Shown here: piece by piece, positions 46,299 to 55,301 of the stretch
How positions within the stretch are numbered: the first letter of the stretch is position 1
Layout: each line of letters starts with the position of its first letter
Assembly: GCF_032586155.1 (NCBI RefSeq)
Contig: NZ_JAWHTC010000002.1
Span: 434,001-498,000 of the forward strand
DNA: 64,000 nucleotides
Source: JAWHTC01 sp032586155
GTDB lineage: Bacteria > Pseudomonadota > Alphaproteobacteria > Rhodobacterales > Rhodobacteraceae
Direction: 5' to 3'
The notes under the pieces: model-generated
Seen by the model: the letters and a program-made list of their open reading frames with translations, nothing else
Told to the model about the DNA's origin: nothing
Database searches by the model: none
Made by a program: the position numbers and the translations under genes

Positions 46299-48980
46299 TT
46301 ACAGATCACGTTCGACGATGACGACTTCCCGGTCATCCGGTGAGGTCGAGATCGAAAAGCCCAGTTCTTCCATCAAATGCAGCATCGCATCGTTTTCGCG
46401 CAGCACTGTGCCTTCAATCACGGCCAACCCGTGATCGCGGGCAGCCTCCATCAGTGCCTTCATCAGCTTGGTACCGATACCCTGATGCTGCACAGCGTCC
46501 GACACCACGATGGCAAATTCGCAACTGCGCCGGTCAGGATTGATCGCATAGCGCGTCACACCGATCTGGGTCTGCTTACCATCCTGTTCGACCATCGCGA
46601 CCAGCGCCATTTCGGTGCGGTAATCGATTTGGGTAAACCGCGCCAACATCTGCGGCGACAGTTCGGAAATCGTGCCCATGAAGCGGAAGCGCTTGGCCCG
46701 AGGCGACAGCTCGCGCACGAAACTCCGTTCCTCCTCGGCATCCTCGGGGCGGATCGGCCGGATGGTCAGGATACGACCGTCGGACATATGGCTTTTGCGA
46801 ACCAGATGGCGGGGATAGGGGTGGATCGCCATGTGGTCATAGGCCCCGTCCTTGGACGGCGGGCGCTTGATTGCAATCCGCGCATCCACGGCAATCACCC
46901 CCTCAGGGCCTGCAAAAATCGGGTTCAGATCAAGCTCTTCAATCTCGGGCAATTCACAGACCATGTCCGACACACGCAACAACACGTCGACCACCGCCTC
47001 GCGCTTGACTGCATGGCGGTCGCGAAAGGCCTCCAACAGGCGCGAAACCCGCGTGCGATCAATTAGCCGCGTCGCCAGTACCGCGTTTAACGGCGGCAGG
47101 GCAACGGCGCTGTCCTGCAGGATCTCCACCATGGTGCCACCGGCACCAAACATGATCACCGGGCCAAAGACCGGATCGCGGCTGGCCCCAACAACCAACT
47201 CGCGCGCATCATTGACCTGCGCCATGCGTTCAACGGTGACTCCGCGAATTTCCGCATCGGGCCTCATTTCGGCGGCCGTTTCCGTGATTTCACGGAAGGC
47301 CGACATCACGTCAGCAGGGTTCATCAAGCCCAGTTTCACCCCGTCCACATCCGACTTGTGGGAAATCTGCGGGCTGAGGATTTTCATCGCCACCGGGAAC
47401 CCCACAGTTTCGGCAGCCACCAGCGCTTCGGCGGCGCTTTCAGCTTCGATAGTCATGTTCGTCGGGATGTGGAATGTCCGTAGGATCGCCTTGCTTTCGA
47501 TGTCATTGAGCATGCTGCGCCCATCCCGCAGCGCCCCGTCAATGATCATCCGCGCGCCTGTCAGGTCCGGCGGGGAAACATCACCCAACGGCCCCGGCAC
47601 TTCCAGTGCCAGCCGCTGATGGCGATGGTGCTGTGCAAGATAGGAAAATGCCTCGACTGCGCGTTCCGGTGTACCGAAATCGGGGATGCCCGCCGCGCTA
47701 AGTAGCTTGCGCCCCTCGGCAACCGAAGTCTCGCCCATCCAGCAGGCCAGCACCGGCTTCTTGTTGCGCGCCGGCACGACATCAACCACCGCCTGTGCCG
47801 CCGCCTTGGCATCGGTCATCGCCTGCGGGGTCAGCATCACCAGCACCCCGTCCAACGACTTATCCGCCAGGCACGCCTTGACCGCCGCGCCATAGGTTTT
47901 TGCGCTCGCATCGCCCAGGATGTCCACCGGGTTCGCCCGGCTCCAATACAGCGGCAGGATTGCGTCCAGCGACTTGATCGTCGCCTCAGACGGCTCGGGG
48001 ATTTGTAGCCCGAAATCTCCGGCCCGGTCTGCGGCCAGAACCCCGGCTCCCCCGCCATTGGTGACGATGCCCAGCCGCTTGCCGGTGGTGCGTTTGTGCG
48101 CCGACAGGATTTCCGCGGCGGCAAACAACTGGCCAAAGGTGTTGGCGCGCACAGCACCCGAGCGTGACAGCGCTGCATCGAACACCGAATCCGATCCGAT
48201 CATCGCCCCCGTGTGGGTATTGGCCGCCTTCGAGCTGGCGACATGGCGCCCGGATTTCAGCACGATCACCGGTTTCGAACGCGCGGCAATTCGCAGCGCA
48301 CTCAGGAAGCCCGGCGCGTTGCTGATGCCTTCAACGTATAGCAGGATCGCGTCAGTCTTTGGGTCGGTCGCCAGGAAATGCAACGCCTCGCCAAAGTTCA
48401 CATCACTCGCATTGCCCAGCGACGCGATGGTCGAAAACCCAAGGTGATGCGGTGCGGCATAATCGACAATCGCCGAACACAGCGCGCCCGATTGCGAAAC
48501 CAGCGCCAAACGCCCCTCGGGGGCCGAGGAATTGAGAAAGGTCGCGTTCATCCCCAGCCAGGGTCGCACCAGCCCGACACAGTTCGGCCCCATGAAGCGT
48601 ACGCCCGCCTTGCGCGCCGCCTTGGCCAATTTCTTCTCCAGCCGCTGGCCCTCTTCCCCAGCCTCGCGGAACCCCGCCGAAAGCACGATGGCACTGCCAA
48701 CCCCGACCTCACCCAAATCGTGGATGATGCCCGGAATGGTCCGCGCCGGGGTGGCGATCACCGCAAGGTCGATCTTGTCCGGCACATCGATAACGCTGGC
48801 GTAACAGGCCTGACCGCGCACTTTCTTGTGCTTTGGATTGATCGGCACGATCGGCCCCTTGAACCCGCCAGCCAACAGGTTTGCATGGACTTTCGAGCCC
48901 ACGCTCGTGGTGGATTCGCTGGCACCAAACACGGCAATGCCAGTGGGGTTGAAAAGCGTCTCAAGCGGGCTTTGAAACAT
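46299..48980 (-). CDS. Acyl-CoA synthetase (NDP-forming) / GNAT fusion, Pat/YfiQ-like
   Basis: An 893-aa fusion: CoA-binding domain (about 8-105), succinyl-CoA-ligase-like domains (about 155-450), ATP-grasp domain (about 495-715) and a C-terminal GNAT acetyltransferase (about 735-893, acetyl-CoA loop QHQGIGTKLM). Pat/YfiQ proteins acetylate lysines, including that of acetyl-CoA synthetase. The possible phospho-His of ADP-forming synthetases is kept here (THTGAM, H256), so ligase activity is not excluded. The ATG at 48980 replaces a longer frame without conserved residues. Followed by the deacetylase gene. Confidence 0.88.
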   Translation of the reverse strand: MFQSPLETLFNPTGIAVFGASESTTSVGSKVHANLLAGGFKGPIVPINPKHKKVRGQACYASVIDVPDKIDLAVIATPARTIPGIIHDLGEVGVGSAIVLSAGFREAGEEGQRLEKKLAKAARKAGVRFMGPNCVGLVRPWLGMNATFLNSSAPEGRLALVSQSGALCSAIVDYAAPHHLGFSTIASLGNASDVNFGEALHFLATDPKTDAILLYVEGISNAPGFLSALRIAARSKPVIVLKSGRHVASSKAANTHTGAMIGSDSVFDAALSRSGAVRANTFGQLFAAAEILSAHKRTTGKRLGIVTNGGGAGVLAADRAGDFGLQIPEPSEATIKSLDAILPLYWSRANPVDILGDASAKTYGAAVKACLADKSLDGVLVMLTPQAMTDAKAAAQAVVDVVPARNKKPVLACWMGETSVAEGRKLLSAAGIPDFGTPERAVEAFSYLAQHHRHQRLALEVPGPLGDVSPPDLTGARMIIDGALRDGRSMLNDIESKAILRTFHIPTNMTIEAESAAEALVAAETVGFPVAMKILSPQISHKSDVDGVKLGLMNPADVMSAFREITETAAEMRPDAEIRGVTVERMAQVNDARELVVGASRDPVFGPVIMFGAGGTMVEILQDSAVALPPLNAVLATRLIDRTRVSRLLEAFRDRHAVKREAVVDVLLRVSDMVCELPEIEELDLNPIFAGPEGVIAVDARIAIKRPPSKDGAYDHMAIHPYPRHLVRKSHMSDGRILTIRPIRPEDAEEERSFVRELSPRAKRFRFMGTISELSPQMLARFTQIDYRTEMALVAMVEQDGKQTQIGVTRYAINPDRRSCEFAIVVSDAVQHQGIGTKLMKALMEAARDHGLAVIEGTVLRENDAMLHLMEELGFSISTSPDDREVVIVERDL

Positions 48981-49150
48981 GGCGCGGCCTTTCCCGAACA
49001 ATTCATGCTGCAATGCAACATTATCATGCTGCGCGTGCGAAATACACCAGAAACCGGCGCTGACTTGACGGCAAGCAACCGGGGTTTTCATCAATATTGC
49101 AACGGCTTGCCCGCCATGCATCGTCGGAATGGCGGGCATCCGAAATCAAA

Positions 49151-50023
49151 TCATCGATTCTGGCCCTCCGCGGGCATCGCCCGGCGCACCATTTGGAGCA
49201 ACAAGACGAACAGCACCGCTGCCGTCACAAAGAAGAACAGTGCGGCCGCGATGCCGAGGCTGGCATAGACGGTCCATTCCAACGCCGCCTTGGCGCGTTT
49301 CAGGAACGGGATAAAGCGTTCCACCGGCGGGCGCACCTCACTCAGGGTTAGCTTGATAGTGACGAACTCGAACTCGCTGTCGAACTCGCCAACCGACACG
49401 CCCAGCGACTGGATCTGGTTTTCCAGATCGAGGATACGACTTTCCAACGCGATGAGATCATCCAGCTCCGCATCCCGAACCTTCAACTCCAGCAAGTTGT
49501 CACGCGATTTCCGCAGGCTCTCCTGCTGCGCCAGAAGCGCGCGATACTCGTTGGTCTTGTCGGTCTTGTTGACCTGGAAACTGACCGGCTCACCGATTTC
49601 GCGAATCTGGATGATCACGTCATCAAACGCGGCCGGGGGCACACCAAGGGCCAGTTGCAATTGCCGCCGCCCCTTCAGACCAAAGGCCTGCTCGTGCTGG
49701 ACCAGGGCTTGGGCCGCCTTTGCAACGCTGCGCACCTTGGCCTCATCCTCATCAAAGGCGTCGCTCGACTGGCCCAGGGTCGCAACCTTTTCGTAGCGCT
49801 GATCAACCGAGGCCGGACCGGTCCCTCCACCAACGGATTGCTTCTGCCCGGCATAGTTTTTACGGCTGAGTTCGAAATCATAGCCCAAGCTCTGGTCAAC
49901 AAACCCCCGCTGAATGACCTCGCCATTGGGCTGATCGACATAACCATAGCCCAATCGCAACAGAAACAGCCCGAAAAAACCAAGGCAGAAAATAACCGCG
50001 CTCCGCGCAACAATCGCTTTCAT
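49151..50023 (-). CDS. DUF4349 membrane protein
   Basis: A 290-aa protein with an N-terminal membrane anchor or signal (about 7-27), a periplasmic middle with a coiled coil (about 160-215, NQIQSLGVSVGEFD) and a C-terminal transmembrane helix (about 248-280). The layout matches DUF4349, an envelope family of unknown function. The frame opens with a TTG two codons earlier; the ATG at 50023 is preferred. It lies between the acyltransferase gene and a palindrome-filled gap behind the ABC transporter operon. Confidence 0.78.
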   Translation of the reverse strand: MKAIVARSAVIFCLGFFGLFLLRLGYGYVDQPNGEVIQRGFVDQSLGYDFELSRKNYAGQKQSVGGGTGPASVDQRYEKVATLGQSSDAFDEDEAKVRSVAKAAQALVQHEQAFGLKGRRQLQLALGVPPAAFDDVIIQIREIGEPVSFQVNKTDKTNEYRALLAQQESLRKSRDNLLELKVRDAELDDLIALESRILDLENQIQSLGVSVGEFDSEFEFVTIKLTLSEVRPPVERFIPFLKRAKAALEWTVYASLGIAAALFFFVTAAVLFVLLLQMVRRAMPAEGQNR

Positions 50024-50119
50024 GTCCAATCACCCACCACTGTTGAATGGCTCAAATCCTGCGGCTCCTCAGAGGAAAACGCAATCTTACCATGCCCGCA
50101 CCGGCAGCAATCCGCGCGC

Positions 50120-50168
50120 AGCAAGCGCCTTCAAAGGCGCTTGCTCCAAGCCTTTTCGAAAAGGCTTG
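50120..50168 (+). repeat. Paired palindromes, one TTCGAA-centred
   Basis: A 12-bp perfect stem AGCAAGCGCCTT/AAGGCGCTTGCT with a CA loop (50120-50145) is followed one base later by a perfect 22-bp palindrome centred on TTTTCGAAAA (50147-50168). Same two-palindrome plan as 12525-12568. It lies 11 bp behind the ABC ATPase stop and could end or protect that operon's mRNA. Confidence 0.75.
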
Positions 50169-50179
50169 TTCCATCTGCG

Positions 50180-51820
50180 TCAGTTGCCGGCGCTTTCCAT
50201 CTTGCGGTTGGCGATGACCTCTTCCAGCCAGCCAAGCCTCATCTCAGGAACGGAACTCAGCAGCAGGTCGGTGTAATCATCAAACGGCGGCGCCAGCACC
50301 TCTGATTTGGTGCCATAGCGTACCACCTCGCCCTGATACATCACCGCAATCGAATCCGCGATGGCCTTCACCGTTGCCAGGTCGTGGGTGATGAACAGAT
50401 AGGCCACATCCTCGATCTTCTGCAGGTCCAACAGCAACTTGAGAATGCCATCCGCCACCAGCGGGTCGAGCGCACTTGTCACCTCATCACAAATGATCAT
50501 CTTGGGTTTGGCCGCCAGCGATCGGGCAATGCAGACCCGTTGCTTCTGACCACCGGACAGCTCCGCCGGATAGCGATCAATGAACTCAACCCCCATCTCG
50601 ATCTCGTCCAGCAGCTCCAGCACCCGCTTGCGCTTCTCTGCGCCACGCAGCCCGAAATAAAACTCCAAGGGCCGTCCAATGATCGTGCCCACCGTCTGGC
50701 GCGGGTTCATCGCCACATCCGCCATCTGATAGATCATCTGCAATTCGCGCAGGTCTTCCTTCGACCTGCTAGGAAGGTCAGAGGAAAGAGTTCGTCCAGC
50801 AAAGTGGATATCGCCCTCGCTCGGCGGTAACAGTCCGGTGATCACCCTCGCAAGCGTCGACTTGCCCGAACCGGATTCGCCCACCACGGCCAGCGTCTGC
50901 CCCGGATGCAGCTCAACATTGATGTCCTTCAACACATCGAAATGGGTGCCCTTGTAGCGCGCTGTGATGTTCTCGACCCGCAGCACCGGTTCCGGCGTCG
51001 GATCCTTTTCCTTGTGGTCGATCGAACGAACCGAGACCAGCGCCCTCGTATACTCTTCCTTGGGCGTATTGATGATCTGATCGGTGGTGCCATATTCCAC
51101 CATATCGCCCATTTTGAGCACCATGATATGGTCGCTCACCTGAGCCACCACGGCCAGATCGTGGGTGATATAGAGCGCCGCCACACCGGTGTCGCGAATG
51201 GCTTCCTTGATTGCCATCAGCACATCGATCTGGGTGGTCACATCCAGCGCCGTGGTAGGTTCATCAAACACCACCATGTCCGGTTCAGGACACAACGCCA
51301 GCGCGGTCATGCAGCGTTGCAGCTGCCCACCCGACACCTGGTGCGGATAACGAGACCCGATGTTTTCCGGGTCCGGCAGACCCAGCTTGCGAAACAGCTC
51401 CACCGCCCGTGCCTCGGCCTCACGCTTGGAAAACTTGTTTGCTTCCACCGCTGCTTCGACCACCTGGTCCATGATCTTCTTGGCCGGGTTGAAGCTGGCC
51501 GCCGCTGACTGGCTGACATAGGTCACTTCCAGCCCGCGCAGCTTGCGTACATCGCGCACCCCGGTTTTCAGGATATCGCGCCCGTTGACCCAGACCTCGC
51601 CGCCGGTGATCTTCACGCCGCCACGACCATAGGCCATGGTCGCCAACCCGATGGTCGACTTGCCCGCGCCAGATTCGCCGATCAGGCCCAGAACCTTGCC
51701 CGCCTCCAGATCGAAATCAACGCCATGCACAATCTCGATGTCGTGCGGGCGTTCGCCCGGCGGATAGACCGTCGCACCAATTTTCAAGCCACGGACTTTG
51801 ACCAGTTTGTCGTCGCTCAT
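50180..51820 (-). CDS. Peptide ABC transporter, fused double ATP-binding protein
   Basis: A 546-aa protein with two complete oligopeptide-type ATPases, a DppD-DppF fusion. First: Walker A GESGAGKST, signature VSGGQLQRCM, Walker B VVFDEPTTALD. Second: GESGSGKST, LSGGQKQRVCIARSL, IICDEVTSALD. It powers uptake through the two permeases encoded upstream. The ATG at 51820 overlaps the permease stop (ATGA). Last gene of the transporter operon. Confidence 0.92.
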   Translation of the reverse strand: MSDDKLVKVRGLKIGATVYPPGERPHDIEIVHGVDFDLEAGKVLGLIGESGAGKSTIGLATMAYGRGGVKITGGEVWVNGRDILKTGVRDVRKLRGLEVTYVSQSAAASFNPAKKIMDQVVEAAVEANKFSKREAEARAVELFRKLGLPDPENIGSRYPHQVSGGQLQRCMTALALCPEPDMVVFDEPTTALDVTTQIDVLMAIKEAIRDTGVAALYITHDLAVVAQVSDHIMVLKMGDMVEYGTTDQIINTPKEEYTRALVSVRSIDHKEKDPTPEPVLRVENITARYKGTHFDVLKDINVELHPGQTLAVVGESGSGKSTLARVITGLLPPSEGDIHFAGRTLSSDLPSRSKEDLRELQMIYQMADVAMNPRQTVGTIIGRPLEFYFGLRGAEKRKRVLELLDEIEMGVEFIDRYPAELSGGQKQRVCIARSLAAKPKMIICDEVTSALDPLVADGILKLLLDLQKIEDVAYLFITHDLATVKAIADSIAVMYQGEVVRYGTKSEVLAPPFDDYTDLLLSSVPEMRLGWLEEVIANRKMESAGN

Positions 51821-52635
51821 CCCCGACCCCCTTTCAGGCTGGTGGTGCGGTTCAGAATCCAGTCTGCCACCAGATTGACGCTGATCGCCAGTGTGGCGAT
51901 TGCCACCGCCGGCCACAGTGCTGCGCCGATGCCATAGACGATCCCGTCCTTGTTCTCTTTCACGATGCCACCCCAGTCAGCCATCGGCGGTTGCACGCCA
52001 AGGCCAAGGAACGACAGCGTCGAAATGAACAGAACCATGAAGATAAAACGAAGCCCCATCTCGGCCACAAGCGGGCTCAGCGCATTGGGCAGGATTTCCC
52101 GAAAGATGATCCAGGCCCGCCCCTCGCCACGCAGCTTGGCGGCTTCGACATAGTCCATCACGTTGATATCCACGGCCACGGCCCGGGCCAGCCGGAACAC
52201 ACGGGTGGCATCCAGCAGCCCCATCACCACAATCAGAACCGGCACCGTCACTGGCGTGACCGACAGGATCACCAGCGCCAGGATCAAAGAGGGGATCGAC
52301 ATTACCAGATCAACAAAGCGCGACAGCGCCTGATCGGCCCAGCCCCCAAGCACTGCCGCCAAGAAGCCCAGCACCGACCCGGTGGTGAAACTCAGGATGG
52401 TTGCGGCGGTGGCGATGAAGATCGTGGTCTGCCCGCCATAGATCATCCGGGTCAGCAAGTCGCGCCCGATATTGTCGGTGCCCAGCCAGTGCTTGGCGCT
52501 TGCAGGCTCCCACACGTCGCCGACCACCTCGGCCATACCATAGGGCGCAATCCAGGACGCGAAGATCGCGACAAAGAAATAAAGCGCGGTGAAAAACAGC
52601 CCAACGACTGCCGCGAATGGAATGTTCTTCATCAT
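51817..52635 (-). CDS. Peptide ABC transporter permease (DppC-like)
   Basis: A 272-aa inner-membrane permease with about six helices. The N-terminal region GTDNIGRDLLTRMIYGGQTT is the DppC hallmark, and the EAA-type loop contacting the ATPase is EAAKLRGEGRAWIIFREILPN. It forms the pore with the DppB-like subunit. Overlaps both neighbours by 4 bp (ATGA). Confidence 0.92.
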   Translation of the reverse strand: MMKNIPFAAVVGLFFTALYFFVAIFASWIAPYGMAEVVGDVWEPASAKHWLGTDNIGRDLLTRMIYGGQTTIFIATAATILSFTTGSVLGFLAAVLGGWADQALSRFVDLVMSIPSLILALVILSVTPVTVPVLIVVMGLLDATRVFRLARAVAVDINVMDYVEAAKLRGEGRAWIIFREILPNALSPLVAEMGLRFIFMVLFISTLSFLGLGVQPPMADWGGIVKENKDGIVYGIGAALWPAVAIATLAISVNLVADWILNRTTSLKGGRG

Positions 52636-53588
52636 TTCGGGTGCCTCAATCTCGGGTTCGACAGGATCGAGATAATGTCGGCCATCATGTTCAGCCCGAT
52701 ATACACGGCAGCAAAGATCAGGCCACAGGCCTGCACCACCGGCAGGTCACGCTTGCTCACGTGGTCAACCAGGTATTGGCCCATACCGGGATAGGTGAAC
52801 ACCACCTCCACCACGACAACGCCCACCACCAGGTAAGCCAGGTTCAGCATCACAACGTTGACGATCGGCGCGATCGAATTCGGGAAGGCATGGCGCCAGA
52901 TGATCTTGAACATCGTGAGGCCCTTCAGCTCGGCCGTCTCGATATAGGCCGATTGCATCACATTCAGGATCGCCGCACGCGTCATCCGCATCATATGCGC
53001 GAGCACCACAAGGGTCAGCACCGCAACGGGTAGCGCGATGGCATTGAGCTTTTCACCCAGAGACATCGAGTCATAGATGGTCGAAACGGTGGGCGCCCAG
53101 CCCAGCTTCACGCCCACGAAATACATCAGCACGTAACCGATCAGGAATTCCGGGATCGAAATCGTGCTCAGCGTTACCGCTGAAATCAACTTGTCCGGCC
53201 AACGCTCGCGATAGCGCACCGCCAGAAGGCCCAGGAAGATCGCCAGCGGGACCGAGATCACCGCCGCCCAGAACGCCAGGAACAGCGTGTTTTTCAACCG
53301 TTTTCCCAGGCTCGACGCGATATCCTGACCGTTGGTCAGCGCGGTACCCAAATCACCGGTCATCACCCCGCCCAGCCAGTCGAAATAGCGCGTCAGCGGC
53401 GGATCGTTCAGACCCAGCTCTTCGCGCAGGTTGGCCAGTGCCTCGGGGGTTGCGGATTGTCCAAGGATCGATTGCGCGACATCTCCGGGCAAGATCAAGG
53501 TGCCCACGAAGATCAGGATCGAAACGAGGAAAAGAAGGATGAGGCCCAGCGCAAGGCGCTGGACCACAAGTTTTAAAGCCGGCCCCAT
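52632..53588 (-). CDS. Peptide ABC transporter permease (DppB-like)
   Basis: A 318-aa permease with about six helices. Hallmarks are the N-terminal LILPGDVAQSILGQSATPE region and the EAA-type loop, where TAELKGLTMFKIIWRHAFPN contacts the ATPase. The frame begins at a TTG four codons earlier; the ATG at 53588 is preferred. It starts 1 nt after the stop of the binding-protein gene (TGATATG), implying tight coupling. Confidence 0.92.
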   Translation of the reverse strand: MGPALKLVVQRLALGLILLFLVSILIFVGTLILPGDVAQSILGQSATPEALANLREELGLNDPPLTRYFDWLGGVMTGDLGTALTNGQDIASSLGKRLKNTLFLAFWAAVISVPLAIFLGLLAVRYRERWPDKLISAVTLSTISIPEFLIGYVLMYFVGVKLGWAPTVSTIYDSMSLGEKLNAIALPVAVLTLVVLAHMMRMTRAAILNVMQSAYIETAELKGLTMFKIIWRHAFPNSIAPIVNVVMLNLAYLVVGVVVVEVVFTYPGMGQYLVDHVSKRDLPVVQACGLIFAAVYIGLNMMADIISILSNPRLRHPK

Positions 53589-53589
53589 A

Positions 53590-55170
53590 TCAGGCGGCAA
53601 CCCACATCTTGATCGGGGCGTAGTAGTTCATCAGGCCAAAGCCAGCCGACTCACCCCAGCCGGCGATCCGGTCGGTCGTGGCATCGAGGAAGTCGTTGAA
53701 CATCGGGCAAATCAACCCGCCCTCGTTGTGCAGGATCATGCCCATGTCGGCATACATCTGCTTGCGTTTGCCTTCGTCCAGCTCGGCACGTGCGGCAACC
53801 AGCAATTGGTCGAATTGCTCATTGTTGAAGCGTGTGTCGTTCCAGTCTGCCGTCGACAGATAGGCCGTCGAATACATCTGGTCCTGAACCGGCCGGCCGC
53901 TCCAATAGCTGGTGCAGAACGGTTGCTTGTTCCAAACTTCCGACCAGTAGCCATCATTTGGTTCACGCTTGACCTCAAGCGGGATACCTGCAGCCGAAAG
54001 CGATTGCTGGAACAGCGCTGCAGCATCCGGCGCATTCGGGAACGAGTTGTCCGAAGTGCGCAGCAGCACGGGGTCGGTGCGGCCCGATTTTTTCCAGTGA
54101 TGCGCCGCTTTTTCGGGATCGTATTCCCGCTGCGGCATTTCCGTAAACAGCGGATAGGACGCATTGATCGGCGTGTCGTTACCGACTGAGCCGTAACCAA
54201 AGAGGATCTTGTCGACCATCTCCTGGCGGTTCATACCCCATTTCAGAGCCAGCATCACGTCGTTGTTGTCGAACGGATCGGTGTTCTTATGCGCGATGAA
54301 TACATAGTGGCCTGGGCCCGAAGCCTTTTGCACTGTGATGTTCGGCGCGCGATCGACCAGGCCCGCCGTACGCGGCGGCACGCGGTTGATCATGTCGACC
54401 TGACCCGACTGAAGCGCAGCAACACGGGCCGTGTCATCGTTGATGACGATAAGCTCAATGGTGCCTGCGTTGCCACCCTCACGCCAGTAGTTGGCGTTCT
54501 TCTCGAACACAAAGCGCACACCCGGCTCTGCCGATTTCAGCACATAAGGCCCGGTACCGATGGCCCCCGTCGGATCGTCGTTGCCGCCATTGGGTTGGAT
54601 CAGCAGGTGATAGTCTGCCATCAGATAAGGCAGGTCGGCATTGGCGGTTTCAAGCTCGATGATGAAGTCCATGCCTTCCGCGCGCATCGCCTTGATGCCG
54701 CGCATGATACCCAGCGCGCCCGACTTCGTTTCGTCACCAGAATGACGCTCCATCGTGGCGAGAACGTCTTCCGCCGTCATCGATTTTCCGTTCGAGAACA
54801 TGACTCCCGAACGAATCTTGAAGGTCCAGACCTTCGCATCGGGTGAGGACGAGTAGCTCTCGGCCAAAACCGGTTCAATTGCGTTGCCAACGGCAAGTTC
54901 CACCAACGGCTCGCCCCACATGCGCGTCACAAGGGTCTGGCCCTGGTTTGCCGACAATGCAGGATCAAGGCTGTCTGCCGAGCCGCTCCCGTTCACACCC
55001 ACTTTGATGGTGCCGCCCTTCTGCGGACCTGCGGCCTGAACCGCGTCAGCCAACAGCGTGTTCGCCATCGCGGCCGTCAAGCCAAGCGCTGCCGCTTTGC
55101 CCATGAATTCACGCCGCGTGATATGGCCCAAGGCCGCGCGCACTTTGAGATAGTCCAGCTGGTCTTTCAT
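53590..55170 (-). CDS. Peptide-type ABC transporter substrate-binding protein
   Basis: A 526-aa family 5 extracellular solute-binding protein. The N-terminus holds a twin-arginine-like export signal (TRREFMGKAAALGLTAAM), then a large two-lobed domain starting KGGTIKVGVNG, with the family motif SNGKSMTAEDVLATMER near 125. It delivers peptides or similar molecules to the permeases. GGGAG precedes the ATG at 55170. The hydrolase encoded just upstream may act on the imported substrate. Confidence 0.92.
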   Translation of the reverse strand: MKDQLDYLKVRAALGHITRREFMGKAAALGLTAAMANTLLADAVQAAGPQKGGTIKVGVNGSGSADSLDPALSANQGQTLVTRMWGEPLVELAVGNAIEPVLAESYSSSPDAKVWTFKIRSGVMFSNGKSMTAEDVLATMERHSGDETKSGALGIMRGIKAMRAEGMDFIIELETANADLPYLMADYHLLIQPNGGNDDPTGAIGTGPYVLKSAEPGVRFVFEKNANYWREGGNAGTIELIVINDDTARVAALQSGQVDMINRVPPRTAGLVDRAPNITVQKASGPGHYVFIAHKNTDPFDNNDVMLALKWGMNRQEMVDKILFGYGSVGNDTPINASYPLFTEMPQREYDPEKAAHHWKKSGRTDPVLLRTSDNSFPNAPDAAALFQQSLSAAGIPLEVKREPNDGYWSEVWNKQPFCTSYWSGRPVQDQMYSTAYLSTADWNDTRFNNEQFDQLLVAARAELDEGKRKQMYADMGMILHNEGGLICPMFNDFLDATTDRIAGWGESAGFGLMNYYAPIKMWVAA

Positions 55171-55301
55171 CTTCAACTCCCTGTTAAATTCATCCCCCGG
55201 GGCCCGTGTTGCCGGGCCGGAATTTTTTTTCTTCTCGGCAAGCAAAGCCGATCCGACCCCATGCTTCAAGGTTTTTCTCCAAGAAAATCCGACCCCTGCC
55301 C

